Below the pieces are notes generated by a model. The model was not told the origin of the DNA. It worked only from the letters and a program-made list of their open reading frames with translations, and ran no database searches. A program made the translations under genes and the position numbers. From NCBI GenBank assembly GCA_036250195.1, contig JAVHZZ010000003.1:88271418-88335417 (forward strand): a stretch of DNA of 64,000 nt, in the 5' to 3' direction. Shown here piece by piece: positions 1 to 10,569 of the stretch (position 1 is the stretch's first letter; the number at the start of each line of letters is the position of its first letter). Origin of the DNA: Mixophyes australis (taxonomy: Eukaryota; Chordata; Amphibia; Anura; Limnodynastidae).

Positions 1-720
1 AAGTTAGTGGGAACTTAGACTGTGGTAGTAGAGTAGATGTGGTCTACTTAGATTTTGCAAAGAACTTTGATACAGTGCCACACAAGAGGTTGGTTTACAA
101 AATAAGGGAACTAGGTCTAGGAAACGTTTGTACTTAGGTCGAAAACTGGTTGGAGAATAGGGAACAGAGAGTTGTGATAAATGGAACATTTTCTCATTGG
201 TCAACAGTTTTAAGTGGTGTACTTCAAGGTTTGGTGCTGGGACCACTCCTTTTTAAAATATTTACTAATGACCTTGGTGATGGTTTAGAGAACAAAGTTT
301 CCATTTTTGTAGATGATATCAAACATTGCAAGATAGTAAAACCAGATCAAGATGTACTTTCTCTGCAGAGGGATTTGAATAAATGGGAGGATTGGGCAGC
401 CATATGAAAGATGAAGTTTTCATATGTAAGGTTATGCTCTTAGGGATCAAAAACAAGCAAGCAATCTAAAAATGGAATAAATTTAGGGAAATCTATAATA
501 GAAAAGGATTTTAGAGTGCTTGTAGACTTAGCAATAGCAACAGTAGACTTAGTAATATTGCTCAATGTCAAGCAGCAGCTGAAAGGGCCAATAAAGTATT
601 GGTATGCATGAAAAGGGGCATTGATGCATGGGAACATAGTGTCATTTTGTCACTGTATAAATTGTTGGTAAGACCTCATCTTAGAACCCTTTTTCTCAGA
701 AAAGGGTATCCAGGGTTACG
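1..720 (+). pseudogene. non-LTR retrotransposon reverse transcriptase, degraded fragment
   Basis: A run of reverse transcriptase motifs of the CR1/L2/jockey type reads through this stretch: DFAKNFDTVPHKRL near 50-95, a VLQGLVLGPLLF motif near 210-255 (normally GVPQGSVLGPLLF) and FVDDI near 306-320, the catalytic Y/F-x-D-D box. The thumb region can be followed in broken frames to about 690. A TAG at 134-136 and further stops and frame changes after 404 show it is dead. The endonuclease and the 5' part lie outside the window or were never copied, which is usual for 5'-truncated LINE copies. The exact clade cannot be fixed from this piece. Confidence 0.85.
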
Positions 721-731
721 GCCATTAATTA

Positions 732-1130
732 TGTAACACCCTTTTACTGTGTGTAGCGTGGAGTGCAAAGGTTACACAGAAGTGGATATCTATCCTGACA
801 CATTTCATTACCATACAGGAAATTTCTTCAGAGGAAAATCATCAGTAATTGCATTGAACAACTCACAGCTGTATGTGTCAGAGCTGTATATACTTCTGTA
901 TTGTTGCAGCCATTATGATTATCATGCTGGAGGAAGAGGAGTATAAATAAAGAGTTCAATTTGTGATAGAAATCGTCTGGCGCTCAAATTATTGTGACTT
1001 TTATTGAACTGCACCACTAAGTGACATCATCTGTGTCCCACTACTTACAAAGAGTCTTTGTAGTAAAATACCTGCATGTGCAAGGTCTTTTACACCCTTG
1101 CCCATCAGCTAGCCTGGGCTTGAGAAGAAG
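732..1130 (-). repeat. possible LTR-end remnant
   Basis: The first 50 bases (TGTAACACCC then ACTGTGTGTAG) resemble the sequence beginning at 3571 in direct orientation, and 1089-1130 resembles 3608-3665 in inverted orientation. In minus orientation the 732 edge would be an LTR terminus ending in ACA. The two related modules suggest a rearranged, old LTR element covering about 732-4100, but no complete LTR pair or target duplication could be established. Confidence 0.35.
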
Positions 1131-1990
1131 GTGCACTGATTGACCTTATCATCTGATAATGCATTTCTGTGGATGACCTAAATAATTGAAAAATTCTATT
1201 TTTTAAACGTGCAAGAGATGTACCATCTTATACTTAGATTAAAGTTGTTATTCATCTGAGACCATTACAAGCCCTTGCCTTCGTCTAGCATTTCTCTACA
1301 CACAGTGGGACTGAACCATTTGCCGATCACATCAGGATCTCTGCCCTGTCACCAAGTGCGGTCTGGCAGATCCATCGTAGGTCAGGTATATTGACTCTTC
1401 TTATGTGTTCCCAACACACCATTGCATGAATGGTATACTGCATGTGTGAACAACCAGTTCCGTGTGATGTTTATAATTGTCTATTTCTGGGCTGTGTTCT
1501 CTACTAATCTCTGTATGCAATATATTACAACATAAGTGTCATCACAATTTTTGGAGACAAAATAACAATCTTTATTGGAACAATTTGTCATCTCCTATGG
1601 ATCAATTGATATTACATCTTCAATAACAGTTGACATTTTTCATTAGGTCACTGCATCAGTTTTGTACAGAGATAAGAACATTTCTAGGTCAATCACTGAG
1701 CAGTTATTAATAACACCTGCTTATATTGCTGTTTTTTATGCTGACAACCAGCTCACATTGTTGTGTTTATTGTGCAGCTAATTACTGTGTTTTTATTGAG
1801 TTCTATAAGTGTCAGATGTGTAATATAAATTTATAATAAATAGCAATTTGTTTTAGCATCCATCGTGTTTGGTTTATATTTTGGTCAGTTTCATGGTTGT
1901 AATTTATCTTACCTTTCCTTTTCCTTTTGCACAAGTGGGGTAACACACACCCCTTTTACAGCTGCGCTAATGATTCAAAGTTTTTGGTTT
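1131..1990. other. no recognisable feature
   Basis: AT-rich sequence with no long open frame, no clear terminal repeats and no RNA gene that I can recognise. Confidence 0.5.
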
Positions 1991-3547
1991 ACATATTACA
2001 GTATGTCATTTTGTGTCTAAATATATGCACCATTACACACAAATAGTACGGTGTGCCAATTAGATCTACCTGTTTGTGTACTGACACTTCAGCTATACTG
2101 CCTCTTGCAGCAACCCTCTCTTCAGGGTTTTATCCATGCAAAATGTTCACCTCTCTCTATTGAGGTTTTCTTTAGTGATATGGGGTGCTCCCTCGCTCTA
2201 GGATTGGGGACTCCTCCCCTCTGTATATGCGGCCACACTGCTGGTTTTTTCATAGTCCATACCAGGTTTTCCTGGTCACAGTAGTTCCACAGCTACTCAC
2301 AGTTCAGCCTCTGTCTGTTTCCAGTATTCACATGCAGGAATCACAGTGTAGCTTATCTCCAGCACATATGCAGCTCTTACACCCCTTAGTGTATGAATGC
2401 TGTCACTTGCAGCAATCCCCCCCCCCTTCTCTCCAGGGGTCTCTGCTCTGGGGACTCACCCCCCATTCAGACCCACATTACTTGACCTGGCACAGTCATT
2501 ACCAGGGGAGCTTGGGGGAATCCTCCCCAATCTCCTAGGTACCCAGCTATATCGCATTACCTCTCTTCTCTCACTGTCTCCTCTGTATGTGACTCCTCCT
2601 TATCTTTTTACCCCATTTTTACAGCCCTTATTTCTTGTCAGTTACTAGCAGGCTAGGCTGGGTTGTCACCATAGCAGCCAGCTTGAGTCCCTTCTCTTTC
2701 CATAAACACCTAACTTGCCCTCCAGGTGACCCATTCTGTATTCACTGGGGTGCATGGTTTACTAACATGCCACTAGGGGCGTTACACTCTCCCACGATTA
2801 GCTGGGCACCTTAAACTGCACCTTAGTGGGGCTGCCTAGCTAGCTCACTCACACCCTGCTCACATATGCACACACACACGTAAAGTAAATACAGCGTACC
2901 AATACAATGGCAATATGAATATAAAACACATTTTACATTACATAATCCACAATACCCCCAATGGATGTAAACATGTGAGTAAGAGGCGTCCTTTTTTACA
3001 AGGAACATGCAAATGTGGCTTTATGCCAAAGCAATGTAGCACCTGCTAGTGCCTGCCCTTGTCTCCCCCCTCCTCAAAAAGAGACAGGTGGCTCTCGTGG
3101 GCCCCTCCTAGCAAATACATTTCCCCCAACTCTCATATCAGCAACATAACCAGTGGGTGGCATTTGACCAGCAGGGTTGTCTTCCCCCTTTCTCTACTCA
3201 GCACTAAGCTCCAATGGAAGCACTATCTCTCAAACATGGACAATTCCCATTTTTTGGCTCCCCCAATCCTTAGGAAGAGCAATATATAGATATCACTTTG
3301 CACAGCCTGCCCATTCCTTCAGGAAGAGCAATATACAGACTTCAATGTAATTACACGTTGAACCTTTTTCCTTGCTTCCCACTCAGCTGGGTTAAGCACT
3401 ACAAGTCACAGCAACAGGCACACTGCTGCTCCATATACTGTCATGGACATAATTACTCTGCAACAACTTGCATCACTTCCCCCTGATCACCTTTTGTCTC
3501 TATTGGGCTGTACTCAGTCCCTGTGTCCTACAAGCACTAGCTCCATT
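1991..3547 (-). other. pyrimidine-rich stretch, possible leader of an old minus-strand LTR element
   Basis: This C/T-rich stretch has repeated CAGCAA-CCC-TCTCCAGGG type modules (2107-2135, 2410-2440) and several runs of C. The short open frames here look like accidents of composition and show no domain. It lies between the LTR-like edges at 732 and 3571 and just inside a primer-binding-like site, so the leader or UTR of a decayed LTR element is the most economical reading. Confidence 0.3.
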
Positions 3548-3567
3548 GAGCCCCATGTTGCGCGCCA
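3548..3567 (-). promoter_or_regulatory. tRNA-Lys-like primer binding site of an old LTR element
   Basis: Read on the minus strand this is TGGCGCGCAACATGGGGCTC, which differs at two positions from the lysine-tRNA type primer site as I know it from HERV-K-like elements. It begins three bases inside the LTR-like edge at 3571. It supports a minus-strand LTR element whose 5' LTR lay to the right. Confidence 0.4.
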
Positions 3568-3570
3568 GTA

Positions 3571-3665
3571 TGTAATCTCCTGTCACTGTGTGTAGTGTGG
3601 GGCACAAAGGTTACACAGTGTACCTCCTTCTGAAGCCCTGGCTAGCTGATGGGTATGGGTGTAAA
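3571..3665 (-). repeat. candidate 5' LTR edge
   Basis: It starts TGTAATCTCC on the plus strand, so an LTR ending ATTACA on the minus strand, next to the primer-binding-like site. About 50 bases match 732-780 directly, and the following 50 match 1089-1130 in inverted orientation. The outer end of this LTR could not be found. Confidence 0.35.
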
Positions 3666-4100
3666 TGACCAGTGGGTCCCTGCACATGTGGAGGAATGCA
3701 GAGTCATGGTGCAGGGGCAAACGCAGAATTTGTAGAGGGGGTTTCCACACCACGCCACCAGTGGCCGTGACCAGCATGCATGGGGGCGTGGCTATAATAT
3801 TAGACAGTGCTTGGCTGCTCTCCAACTCTTCCTATCCCCATAATATACATGGGCAATGCTGCGTGCACTACTGTTAGATGCACACAGCTCTCCCTTTTCA
3901 ATCAGAGCAGTGTGAAGCTGGGGCAGGATTCAGCCACCTCAATTATACAGTGCCCCCTCGGTTTGCCTATGCGGTGGTCAGACTAGGGGGCCTGGACAGA
4001 CCAAGGGTTGCTGAAAGACGATGGCCCTGCGAATATATATCAATATATATTTCCAATACAAATAGTTTACAACCAACAACCACTCCTGTACTTGGTTAAA
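3666..4100. repeat. dispersed repeat fragment related to the hAT element at 18895
   Basis: Bases 3838-3925 (GTGCACTACTGTTAGATGCA and flanks) closely resemble 19150-19235 inside the non-autonomous hAT element at 18895-20539. A possible terminus CAGGGGCAAACGCAG lies at 3712. No matching second end or 8-bp duplication was found, so this is probably a truncated copy of a related DNA transposon. Confidence 0.4.
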
Positions 4101-5013
4101 TACAGCTTAGTTATGAAGGTGTGTTGACTCTTACTGAGGTCAGTTGAACGTACTTTAAGAAAAATAAATGTTGCTTTTAGTATACTTGATGTATTTATTA
4201 TACTAATTACATTTTCGTGCAGAGAAGTCAGAAATAACATGAAATATCTAAAGCTGAGAGCTCAGAAAAGAAAGAAAAAACAACCAAAAAAACACCCCCA
4301 CAAATAACAATTTTGTTATAAATCTGAACTATGGTTGTGTTTATAACGTAATTAGCATTCAGTAAGAAATAATGTAAGTAAATATACTCAAAGCACAAAA
4401 TAAACCACACAATACTATTGATTGTAAGCTCTTAGGGGCTTATGAGTCATATTTATGACAGGGAAGTTTTCCCAACAGCTAAAATGCAAGACATAAGTGC
4501 AATGTATAGAGGTCAGTATGTGCTGAAAAGACGACAAACCTTTCACATCTAAGTGCTTTTCTGGCATATTTTATTGTCAAATTCCTGAGATAACCATTTT
4601 TAATGTCAGAATAACTAAAGGAAAAAAATGGCAAAAAAATCACAGCTATTAACCTTAAAAAGAGCATATCTGAGCTATACTACACTGTTTAGAAATGTAG
4701 AAGCAACACTGATTCCAAGAGTAGCATTATTCCTAACAAGGGCCCCCAAAACCTTTTGGTTGCAATAGCAGTGTAGAATATTGGCTCTGATAATTAGTCT
4801 TTATGCCTCACACTTCACAAGTTAGGTCTCACATAATATTTTTGACCTGGTCTGGAACACATAGCATTTCCATTTCACCTGGTGTGTGTGTGAGTGTGTG
4901 TGTATGATCCTAGAAATTAAATGATCCTAACATTGTGAATCAGTTAGAGAATCAGGTGACAGCAGGTATATCCATAGTGGCCACCACACATAGATGGGGA
5001 ATTGTGCATGGAA
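4101..5013. other. no gene seen
   Basis: AT-rich single-copy-looking sequence with a short TG repeat near 4880-4905. I see no coding or RNA gene signal. Confidence 0.5.
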
Positions 5014-5335
5014 CAGCACGGTGGCTCAGTGGTTAGCACTTCTGCCTCATAGCACTGGGGTCATGAGTTTGATTCCCAACCATGGCATTATCTTTGTGGA
5101 GTTTGTATATTCTCCCTGTATTTGGGTGGATTTTCTCTGTGTGCTCCGGTTTCCTCCAACACTCCAAAAACATACTCGTAGGTTAGTTGGCTGCTATCAA
5201 ATTGACCCTAGCCTGTGTGTGTGTATATACTGTATGTTAGAGAATTTAGACTGTAAGCTGCAGTGACTGATGTAAGTGAGTTCTCTGTACAGTGCTGTGG
5301 AATTAGTGGTGCTATATAAATAGCTGATGATGATG
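5014..5335 (+). mobile_element. tRNA-derived SINE (V-SINE-like core, L2-like tail)
   Basis: The head has a pol III A box TGGCTCAGTGG (5022-5032) and a B box AGTTTGATTCC (5066-5076, two changes from GGTTCGATTCC) at normal tRNA spacing. The body (5096-5180) matches the central domain I know from vertebrate V-SINEs: TGTGGAGTTTGTATATTCTC, then CTCCGGTTTCCTCC and CCAAAAACATAC. The tail (5240-5335) has the CTGTACAGTGCTGTGGAAT and GCTATATAAAT motif of L2/CR1 3' ends, finishing in TGATGATGATG. The tail suggests mobilisation by an L2-type LINE. It is a SINE copy, not a functional tRNA gene. Confidence 0.9.
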
Positions 5336-5602
5336 GAGGCCAGGAGAATTGACCGTGGCCAGGGGGCACACACCTTTCATAGGCTCTCTGCCTCCCAGAG
5401 ACCTCTTGGGGAACAGATGAACTTGTTGCCAAAGAAATAAGGTCAGCTATGGATAAAAGTTTTCTTCTAACTGCTCTTTGGCTGGCTTTATATTGCCACG
5501 CATCACTAGAATACATCATTAAAATGTACCATGCTGGAAAAGCAGTTTTTTAAGTCTTATTTGTCGGTTTCTCTTGTAATCCTGGATTGAGTGATGACCA
5601 TT

Positions 5603-7012
5603 TGTCAGGATGAGAGAATAAATCTGATATGCTGAAATATAATATTGAATGTCAGGACCCAAATAAATCTTTGCATGAATACCTAAATTAACCTGATGTT
5701 CAACTAAGATAAATGTGTGACCAAATAAGCCCAGGAGCAGGTAATTGAATTAGGTAAACCCTTTGTGCAGAGACAAGCTTAAGATATGCAGATCACAGAC
5801 ATCCATTGTATTTGATCATGTATTTCCCTAACTAATTGACTCCCTTTCAATAGGTAGTGTAAACACAAACTAACTCCTGGGTGTAAATTGGAGAGCCAGA
5901 CGCCCAGGTGCAAATCTTTGAGACTCTGGTACAAAAATCTGTATGGTCTCTATGCAGGTATATAGAAATATGACCTTCAAAGGAAAATGTTGTCATAGTT
6001 CATATTTTGGGGAAATCTGGATTGCTCTCCGTACTGAGGGGCAAAAACCACACAAGGGTCTTAAAACATAGATACCAACTACACCGGGAACAACCATAGT
6101 CACATGTATTCCAGGATGAGATTGGATATTGTTGTAATCTCATCATATTTGGTATTCAAACGTGCGGGAGATTATGACCGGTTTATTGAGAGGGGTGTTA
6201 TTTCTCTGAGATATATCTGTGAAGAATTACCAACAGGTCAAAACTTAGGAATAGTTTGACCAAACCTGAGGTAACACCCAGGGGACATTTCCGCCCCCAC
6301 AATAGCATTCACGCTGCCCCTGTGAATGCCGTCCCATTTGAGTTTGCTTAAAAATCTGTGTTCTGAGGGGAAAAACTGTCAGACTTGTGGGGAAATCAAG
6401 TTACATTGATAAGCTGTCCATCTTCTTAGCCAAATCCCCTTGGCCAGAATGCAATTCATGTAAGTGCAAATCTGAATGTAATCCTTTTTATTATAAACTG
6501 TTGCTTGTTATGTCAAATTTATTAATTGTTAATCATTATTTTTGTTATCTGAATGCCCTGTACTTTTTGTATAATAAATCTATAATTTAATAAGCTGCGT
6601 CCTTGATACTCTAACGGATTCATTAGCCTGTTTAGAAGAGATTGCTCGTCCAGGTTACCCTGTGTGTGATTTGTTGATACATTTGATCAACAAACTGTGT
6701 GTGCTTGTATTTACATTTGTGTAACAGTCTGGAGGTGTGAAGAGTTAACCCTGTGTGTCCTGGTGTGAGTCTTGCTAGTTTGTGGAACTAGAAGCCTGTG
6801 TGCCAGTATGGGACAGTATATTGGGTTCCTATTGCCAGTACCCAATAGGTGGAGGCTGAACCTTGAAGTCTCTGGGGGGGTGTGAGAGCGCTGTGTTTGG
6901 GGGCGATTCCGTAGAACCTGTGTGATAGGTGAGTGAGACTGCGGGCTGAAATCGTGTGTCACCTCATACAGCAAACACCCCAACGTCACGGCAGCTGGGA
7001 GTATTAGGTGCA
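5603..7012 (+). repeat. 5' LTR of the Gmr1-like element
   Basis: It matches 10570-11977 along nearly its whole length. The right edge is placed at CA (7011-7012) because the next bases, TGG, are typical of a primer site. The last 12 bases differ from the 3' LTR (TATTAGGTGCA versus CGTGTTCGTGACA), so this edge is less certain than the left one. Confidence 0.85.
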
Positions 7013-7030
7013 TGGTTTAAGCAATTAACC
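7013..7030 (+). promoter_or_regulatory. putative primer binding site
   Basis: TGGTTTAAGCAATTAACC directly follows the inferred LTR end and begins with TGG, the complement of a tRNA CCA end. I cannot assign the tRNA, and the site may be mutated. Confidence 0.35.
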
Positions 7031-7191
7031 CTTACACTTATAAACTGATTGTAACCTTGCAAGGAATACAATAGTTTTACAAGGACAAAGCTCAGGGCCT
7101 ATTATTTTTAAAGACATATGTGCGAAGCAGTTCCCTCCCCTTCTCTCTTGCTTTTCTTTTCTATCTTTTATTTTGCAATGTAACTGAGGAG

Positions 7192-8571
7192 ATGGCTGCG
7201 GCATATAAACGTTTGACAAAGGAGGCGCTGATTTCAGATTGTGAGGATGCAGGAATTCCCACTAGTGGCAAAAGTAAGGAGCAATTGATTGACGCTCTTG
7301 TGCAGAGGGATCAGCATCAAGTCACAGGTGTGTCCCAGGAAGTGCATAGCCCAGATTCAGAAGCGGATCTAACTGTGGATATTGTTCAAAACGTTGGACT
7401 GGTAATTTCGGATGATTCTACTAGTTCATGGGGGGACACTGCTATGGACGTTTATATGCAAACTGGCCTAAAATATTTGGGCCCAGCGGACATTACAACT
7501 AAAATGCAACTCATACAGCAGTTCCAGGAGAAGGAAGCTAGCCGTCAGGAGAGAGAGAGGCGTGCTGCTATGGAGGCAGCAGAGAGGCTTGCTGCTATGG
7601 AGGCAGCAGAGTGGCGCGCTGCTATGGAGGCAGCAGAGCGCCAGGTAGAAAGAGAATCTGCCGAGCGAGAGGCAGAGAGGAGATATGAGCTGGAGCTTGC
7701 CAAGCTCAAACACCAGCCAGAAGCCAAAGAGGCTGGTATTAGCAGACCCCATCCAGAGAATTTCTCTGTATTGGAAAAAGACGGGGATTTGGATGCTTTT
7801 TTGTGAGGATTTGAAAAGACATGCCGACAGTATGGACTGGCCAAAGATCAGTGGGCACAATATTTAACCCCTGGTTTGCGAGGTGAAGCATTGGAGGCCT
7901 TTGCAGATCTTCCACCTGAGATGGACGGAAATTATGAGGCAATCAAAAGTGCCCTGTTGCAACATTTTAACATCACTCCAGAGGCGCATAGGCAAAAATT
8001 CTGAGATTTAAAACACAGTGCCTCGGACACTTATTCAGGACTTGTGGCCCAGCTGTGTGCTTCCTTTAAACAGTGGATTGGAGGGTTACAGATCACCACC
8101 TTTGAGGCTCTGCAAGATTTGATGATCCAGGAGCAGTACCTGACTTTGTGCCCAGCTGATGTGAAGGAATGGGTAGTGGATCGGGACCCTGAATCATCTG
8201 CAGAAGCAGCTAGACTGGCTGACAAGTACATTGTCTCCCGGGCACCTGCAGCTAAAAGAGGGACTTTTGTGCCAGGGCAGTCGGCCTGGAAAGGGGGACG
8301 GCCAGGAGGATCAACGCCACCCCTCTCAACACCATCACCCACTGTTTCTTCATCCTTTGGGAGGATGGGGGCAAAGCCTGTTTTGGGAGACACCCACAGG
8401 TGTTTTGTGTGCAACCAGGTTGGGCACATTAGTACCGCCTGTCCAGAGAAGAAGACTGGTTCACCTTCCGCTGGGGGGGTAACCTTCCCTGCAATCTTCA
8501 CCAGCTGTCCTGTGTGTTGCTGGACCAGAAGGGGGCCGGACGGACAACCTACAAACAGTCACTGTGGGTGA
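7192..8571 (+). pseudogene. gag: gag with SCAN-like capsid region and zinc knuckle, broken by two stops
   Basis: It starts at ATG 7192. The first 40 residues resemble a SAP-like helical start (KEALISDCEDAGIPTSGKSK). Then comes a charged coiled coil (about 7540-7720) with repeated AAMEAAER units, a capsid C-terminal region (about 7810-8230; for example LRGEALEAFADLP and LQDLMIQEQYL) that resembles the SCAN domain, and a CX2CX4HX4C zinc knuckle (CFVCNQVGHISTAC, 8401-8442). TGA codons at 7804 and about 8002 interrupt the frame. Known biology: the vertebrate SCAN domain is thought to come from Gmr1-like gypsy Gag, which is why I place the element there. Assignment is from motif reading only. Confidence 0.8.
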
Positions 8572-9706
8572 CAAGGTAACTGTGGGGTTAAGAGACACTG
8601 GTGCAGATGTTACGTTAGTGCGATCAGAACTGGTAGGGTTAGAGGACTTCATTCCAGGAAAGTGTATTTCTGTGCAAGGAGTGGGTGTAATTCACCTTAC
8701 TGTACCTGTAGCCAAAGTTTACCTTGATTGGGGTGCTGGAAGCGGTATAAGAGATGTCGGGGTCTCGGATTATATGCCTATAAATGTGTTACTGGGGACA
8801 GATTTAGGAAGAATGCTGTCTCAGTATGTTTGTAATGATGATGTTAATGCCACCCCTGTTACTGTGTCAGAATCAACTGAAAGTACCAAAGTTTGTTCCC
8901 AGGTAGCAGGAGGTGACAAGGAAAAGGTGTGTTCGGTTGCACCTGAAATGTGTAAACCAGGACGTGACAGGGACAGGGAATGTCTTATTATATCTGATGT
9001 AGGTAATGATGCTAATGCCACTGTGTTAGAATCAGTTGAGAATACCAACATTTGTTCCCAGGCAGCAGGACTTGACAGGGAAAGGAAATGCCATATAATA
9101 CCTGAAGTGTGTAATGATTTTAATGCCACCCATGTTACAGTACCAGAACCTGCTGACAGTAACCATGTTTTTTCCCAGGCACCAGGATGTGACAAGGAAA
9201 GAGAATGTCTTATTGTACCTAATGCCTATAATGAGGATAATGTCAATAACAGTATTGCGCTAGAATACAAACCTGTTTTTACACTGACATCTTGTCATGG
9301 GATAGGGACAGCGGACATTGTTATTGCAGATATTGGCATTAATACTGGTGTAGATATTATGCTTACTAGAAATGGGACAGATGACCATGTGGTTAATTCT
9401 GTTGTGCTAGAGAAAGACAATGTTTCTACCCAGGTAATATGCTCAGAAGATGCTGTACAAGGTAACTGGGAGGGCGGGGAGAGTGAAGATGTGTATTCTG
9501 TGCCTGAACCAGCTGCACACAGAGCGGGTGAGCATGTGGGGGAGACACATAGTCCTGACCAACGGGAAGTAGCGAGTGACAGCAATCCTTACATTGCTGC
9601 TGGGACCTGTAGTTCGAATGTTTACCACTCAGATCTACATCTGAGTTCTGACCTTTCATCTGAGTTTTCTATAGAGACAGGGGGGTCAGTTGCTAGCCCA
9701 CACTAA
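8564..9706 (+). CDS. retroelement aspartic protease with long repetitive linker
   Basis: The frame overlaps the end of gag and is shifted relative to it. Near the start it has the protease active site DTGADVTLV (8596-8622) and later INVLLGTDLG (8782-8811), the two landmarks of a retropepsin. After about residue 85 the rest is not protease. It is a linker with roughly three diverged repeats of about 115-160 bases, each containing CSQ-G-DKER-CLI-type motifs (centres near 8900, 9060 and 9175). The normal order would continue into integrase and RT, but these are missing. The 380-residue frame is open, yet the element as a whole is defective. Confidence 0.75.
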   Translation: MGDKVTVGLRDTGADVTLVRSELVGLEDFIPGKCISVQGVGVIHLTVPVAKVYLDWGAGSGIRDVGVSDYMPINVLLGTDLGRMLSQYVCNDDVNATPVTVSESTESTKVCSQVAGGDKEKVCSVAPEMCKPGRDRDRECLIISDVGNDANATVLESVENTNICSQAAGLDRERKCHIIPEVCNDFNATHVTVPEPADSNHVFSQAPGCDKERECLIVPNAYNEDNVNNSIALEYKPVFTLTSCHGIGTADIVIADIGINTGVDIMLTRNGTDDHVVNSVVLEKDNVSTQVICSEDAVQGNWEGGESEDVYSVPEPAAHRAGEHVGETHSPDQREVASDSNPYIAAGTCSSNVYHSDLHLSSDLSSEFSIETGGSVASPH

Positions 9707-10114
9707 CTTAGCCAGACGTCTAACGGCTTAGAGGAGATAGATGAGCGGCCCAAACTCCCTGTTACTCTACACCCCCAGATAGATGAGTCCAAGGGGGAGG
9801 GGAGCGTCCTGTTCCGTAGCCCCCAAGATAAGAATTGCATAGTGTGTCCCACTGACAGGGAACGTTGTAACTGGGGAGCAGGGCAGAGTGGAAGTACGTA
9901 TCCTGCTGTGCCAGACTTGAGGGGTTCCCACTTAGATGTGTTTCTAGGGGAGGGAGGCGTTCGTTCAGGCAGCCCCCACAAAGAGACTCAGGCAGTGAGC
10001 AACACAGAGAGGGTAGCTGAGGGGCCTAGCAACCCTGCTACTGTATGTCCCCACCTAAAAGTGCAGGGTCAGGAATCCCAGGCCATTTTTCCCTCAGGCT
10101 TTAACTTAGAGGAC

Positions 10115-10231
10115 ATGAGGATTAGAGACAAAGTTCACACTGTAACAGGGTTGGTACATGAAAACATGACGCAGGCCCAGACATGCCAGAAGCAGTGGTA
10201 TGATCCCCCAGCCAGGATGATAGAGAGAAAT
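10115..10231 (+). pseudogene. integrase C-terminal remnant
   Basis: About 39 residues (from MRIRDKVHTVTGLVHENM to KQWYDPPARMIERNF) resemble the linker just before the GPY/F region in gypsy integrases, where a tract like ENM-KAQ--QK-WYD--AR is typical. The HHCC and DDE parts are absent. The frame stops at 10247. It shows that the deleted copy came from an element with integrase. Family assignment is from memory of such tracts. Confidence 0.55.
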
Positions 10232-10557
10232 TTTATGTTAATCTGTTGAAGGCTCATAATGACAGTGATGCGTGTGCCCTGACAGTCTGTAGATTGCCAG
10301 ATGAGGGGAAGAAGGACTTGCCAGTGGATCTAGTAGCTGTAGCGCAAGGGATAGGACCACTTAAGAATACAGTGGTTATCCCACAGCGATGTAAGTATCA
10401 GGAGGCCCAGCCACCTGAGGTAATTAAACCCTTCTTAACCCATCCCACCAGACACCCTAGTGAGAGCCAGCTAGCAGCTATTACAGTGGAACCAGGGGGA
10501 AATTAGATGAGATGATCTTGGGCACTGACCTGTCAGTCAATGCCCATGCCATCTCTT

Positions 10558-10566
10558 GAAGGGGGG
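10558..10566 (+). promoter_or_regulatory. polypurine tract
   Basis: GAAGGGGGG lies three bases before the 3' LTR, where plus-strand priming occurs in LTR elements. Confidence 0.8.
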
Positions 10567-10569
10567 ATA

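Noticed and set aside
2051..2648. Overlapping Pro/Leu/Ser-rich frames
   Set aside because: Pyrimidine-rich composition without domains; overlapping frames are all open.
5014..5090. tRNA gene
   Set aside because: A and B boxes are present but they head a SINE with an L2-like tail; there is no full cloverleaf.
7685..7942. Minus-strand frames opposite gag
   Set aside because: Shadows of the coiled-coil repeats of the Gmr1-like gag.
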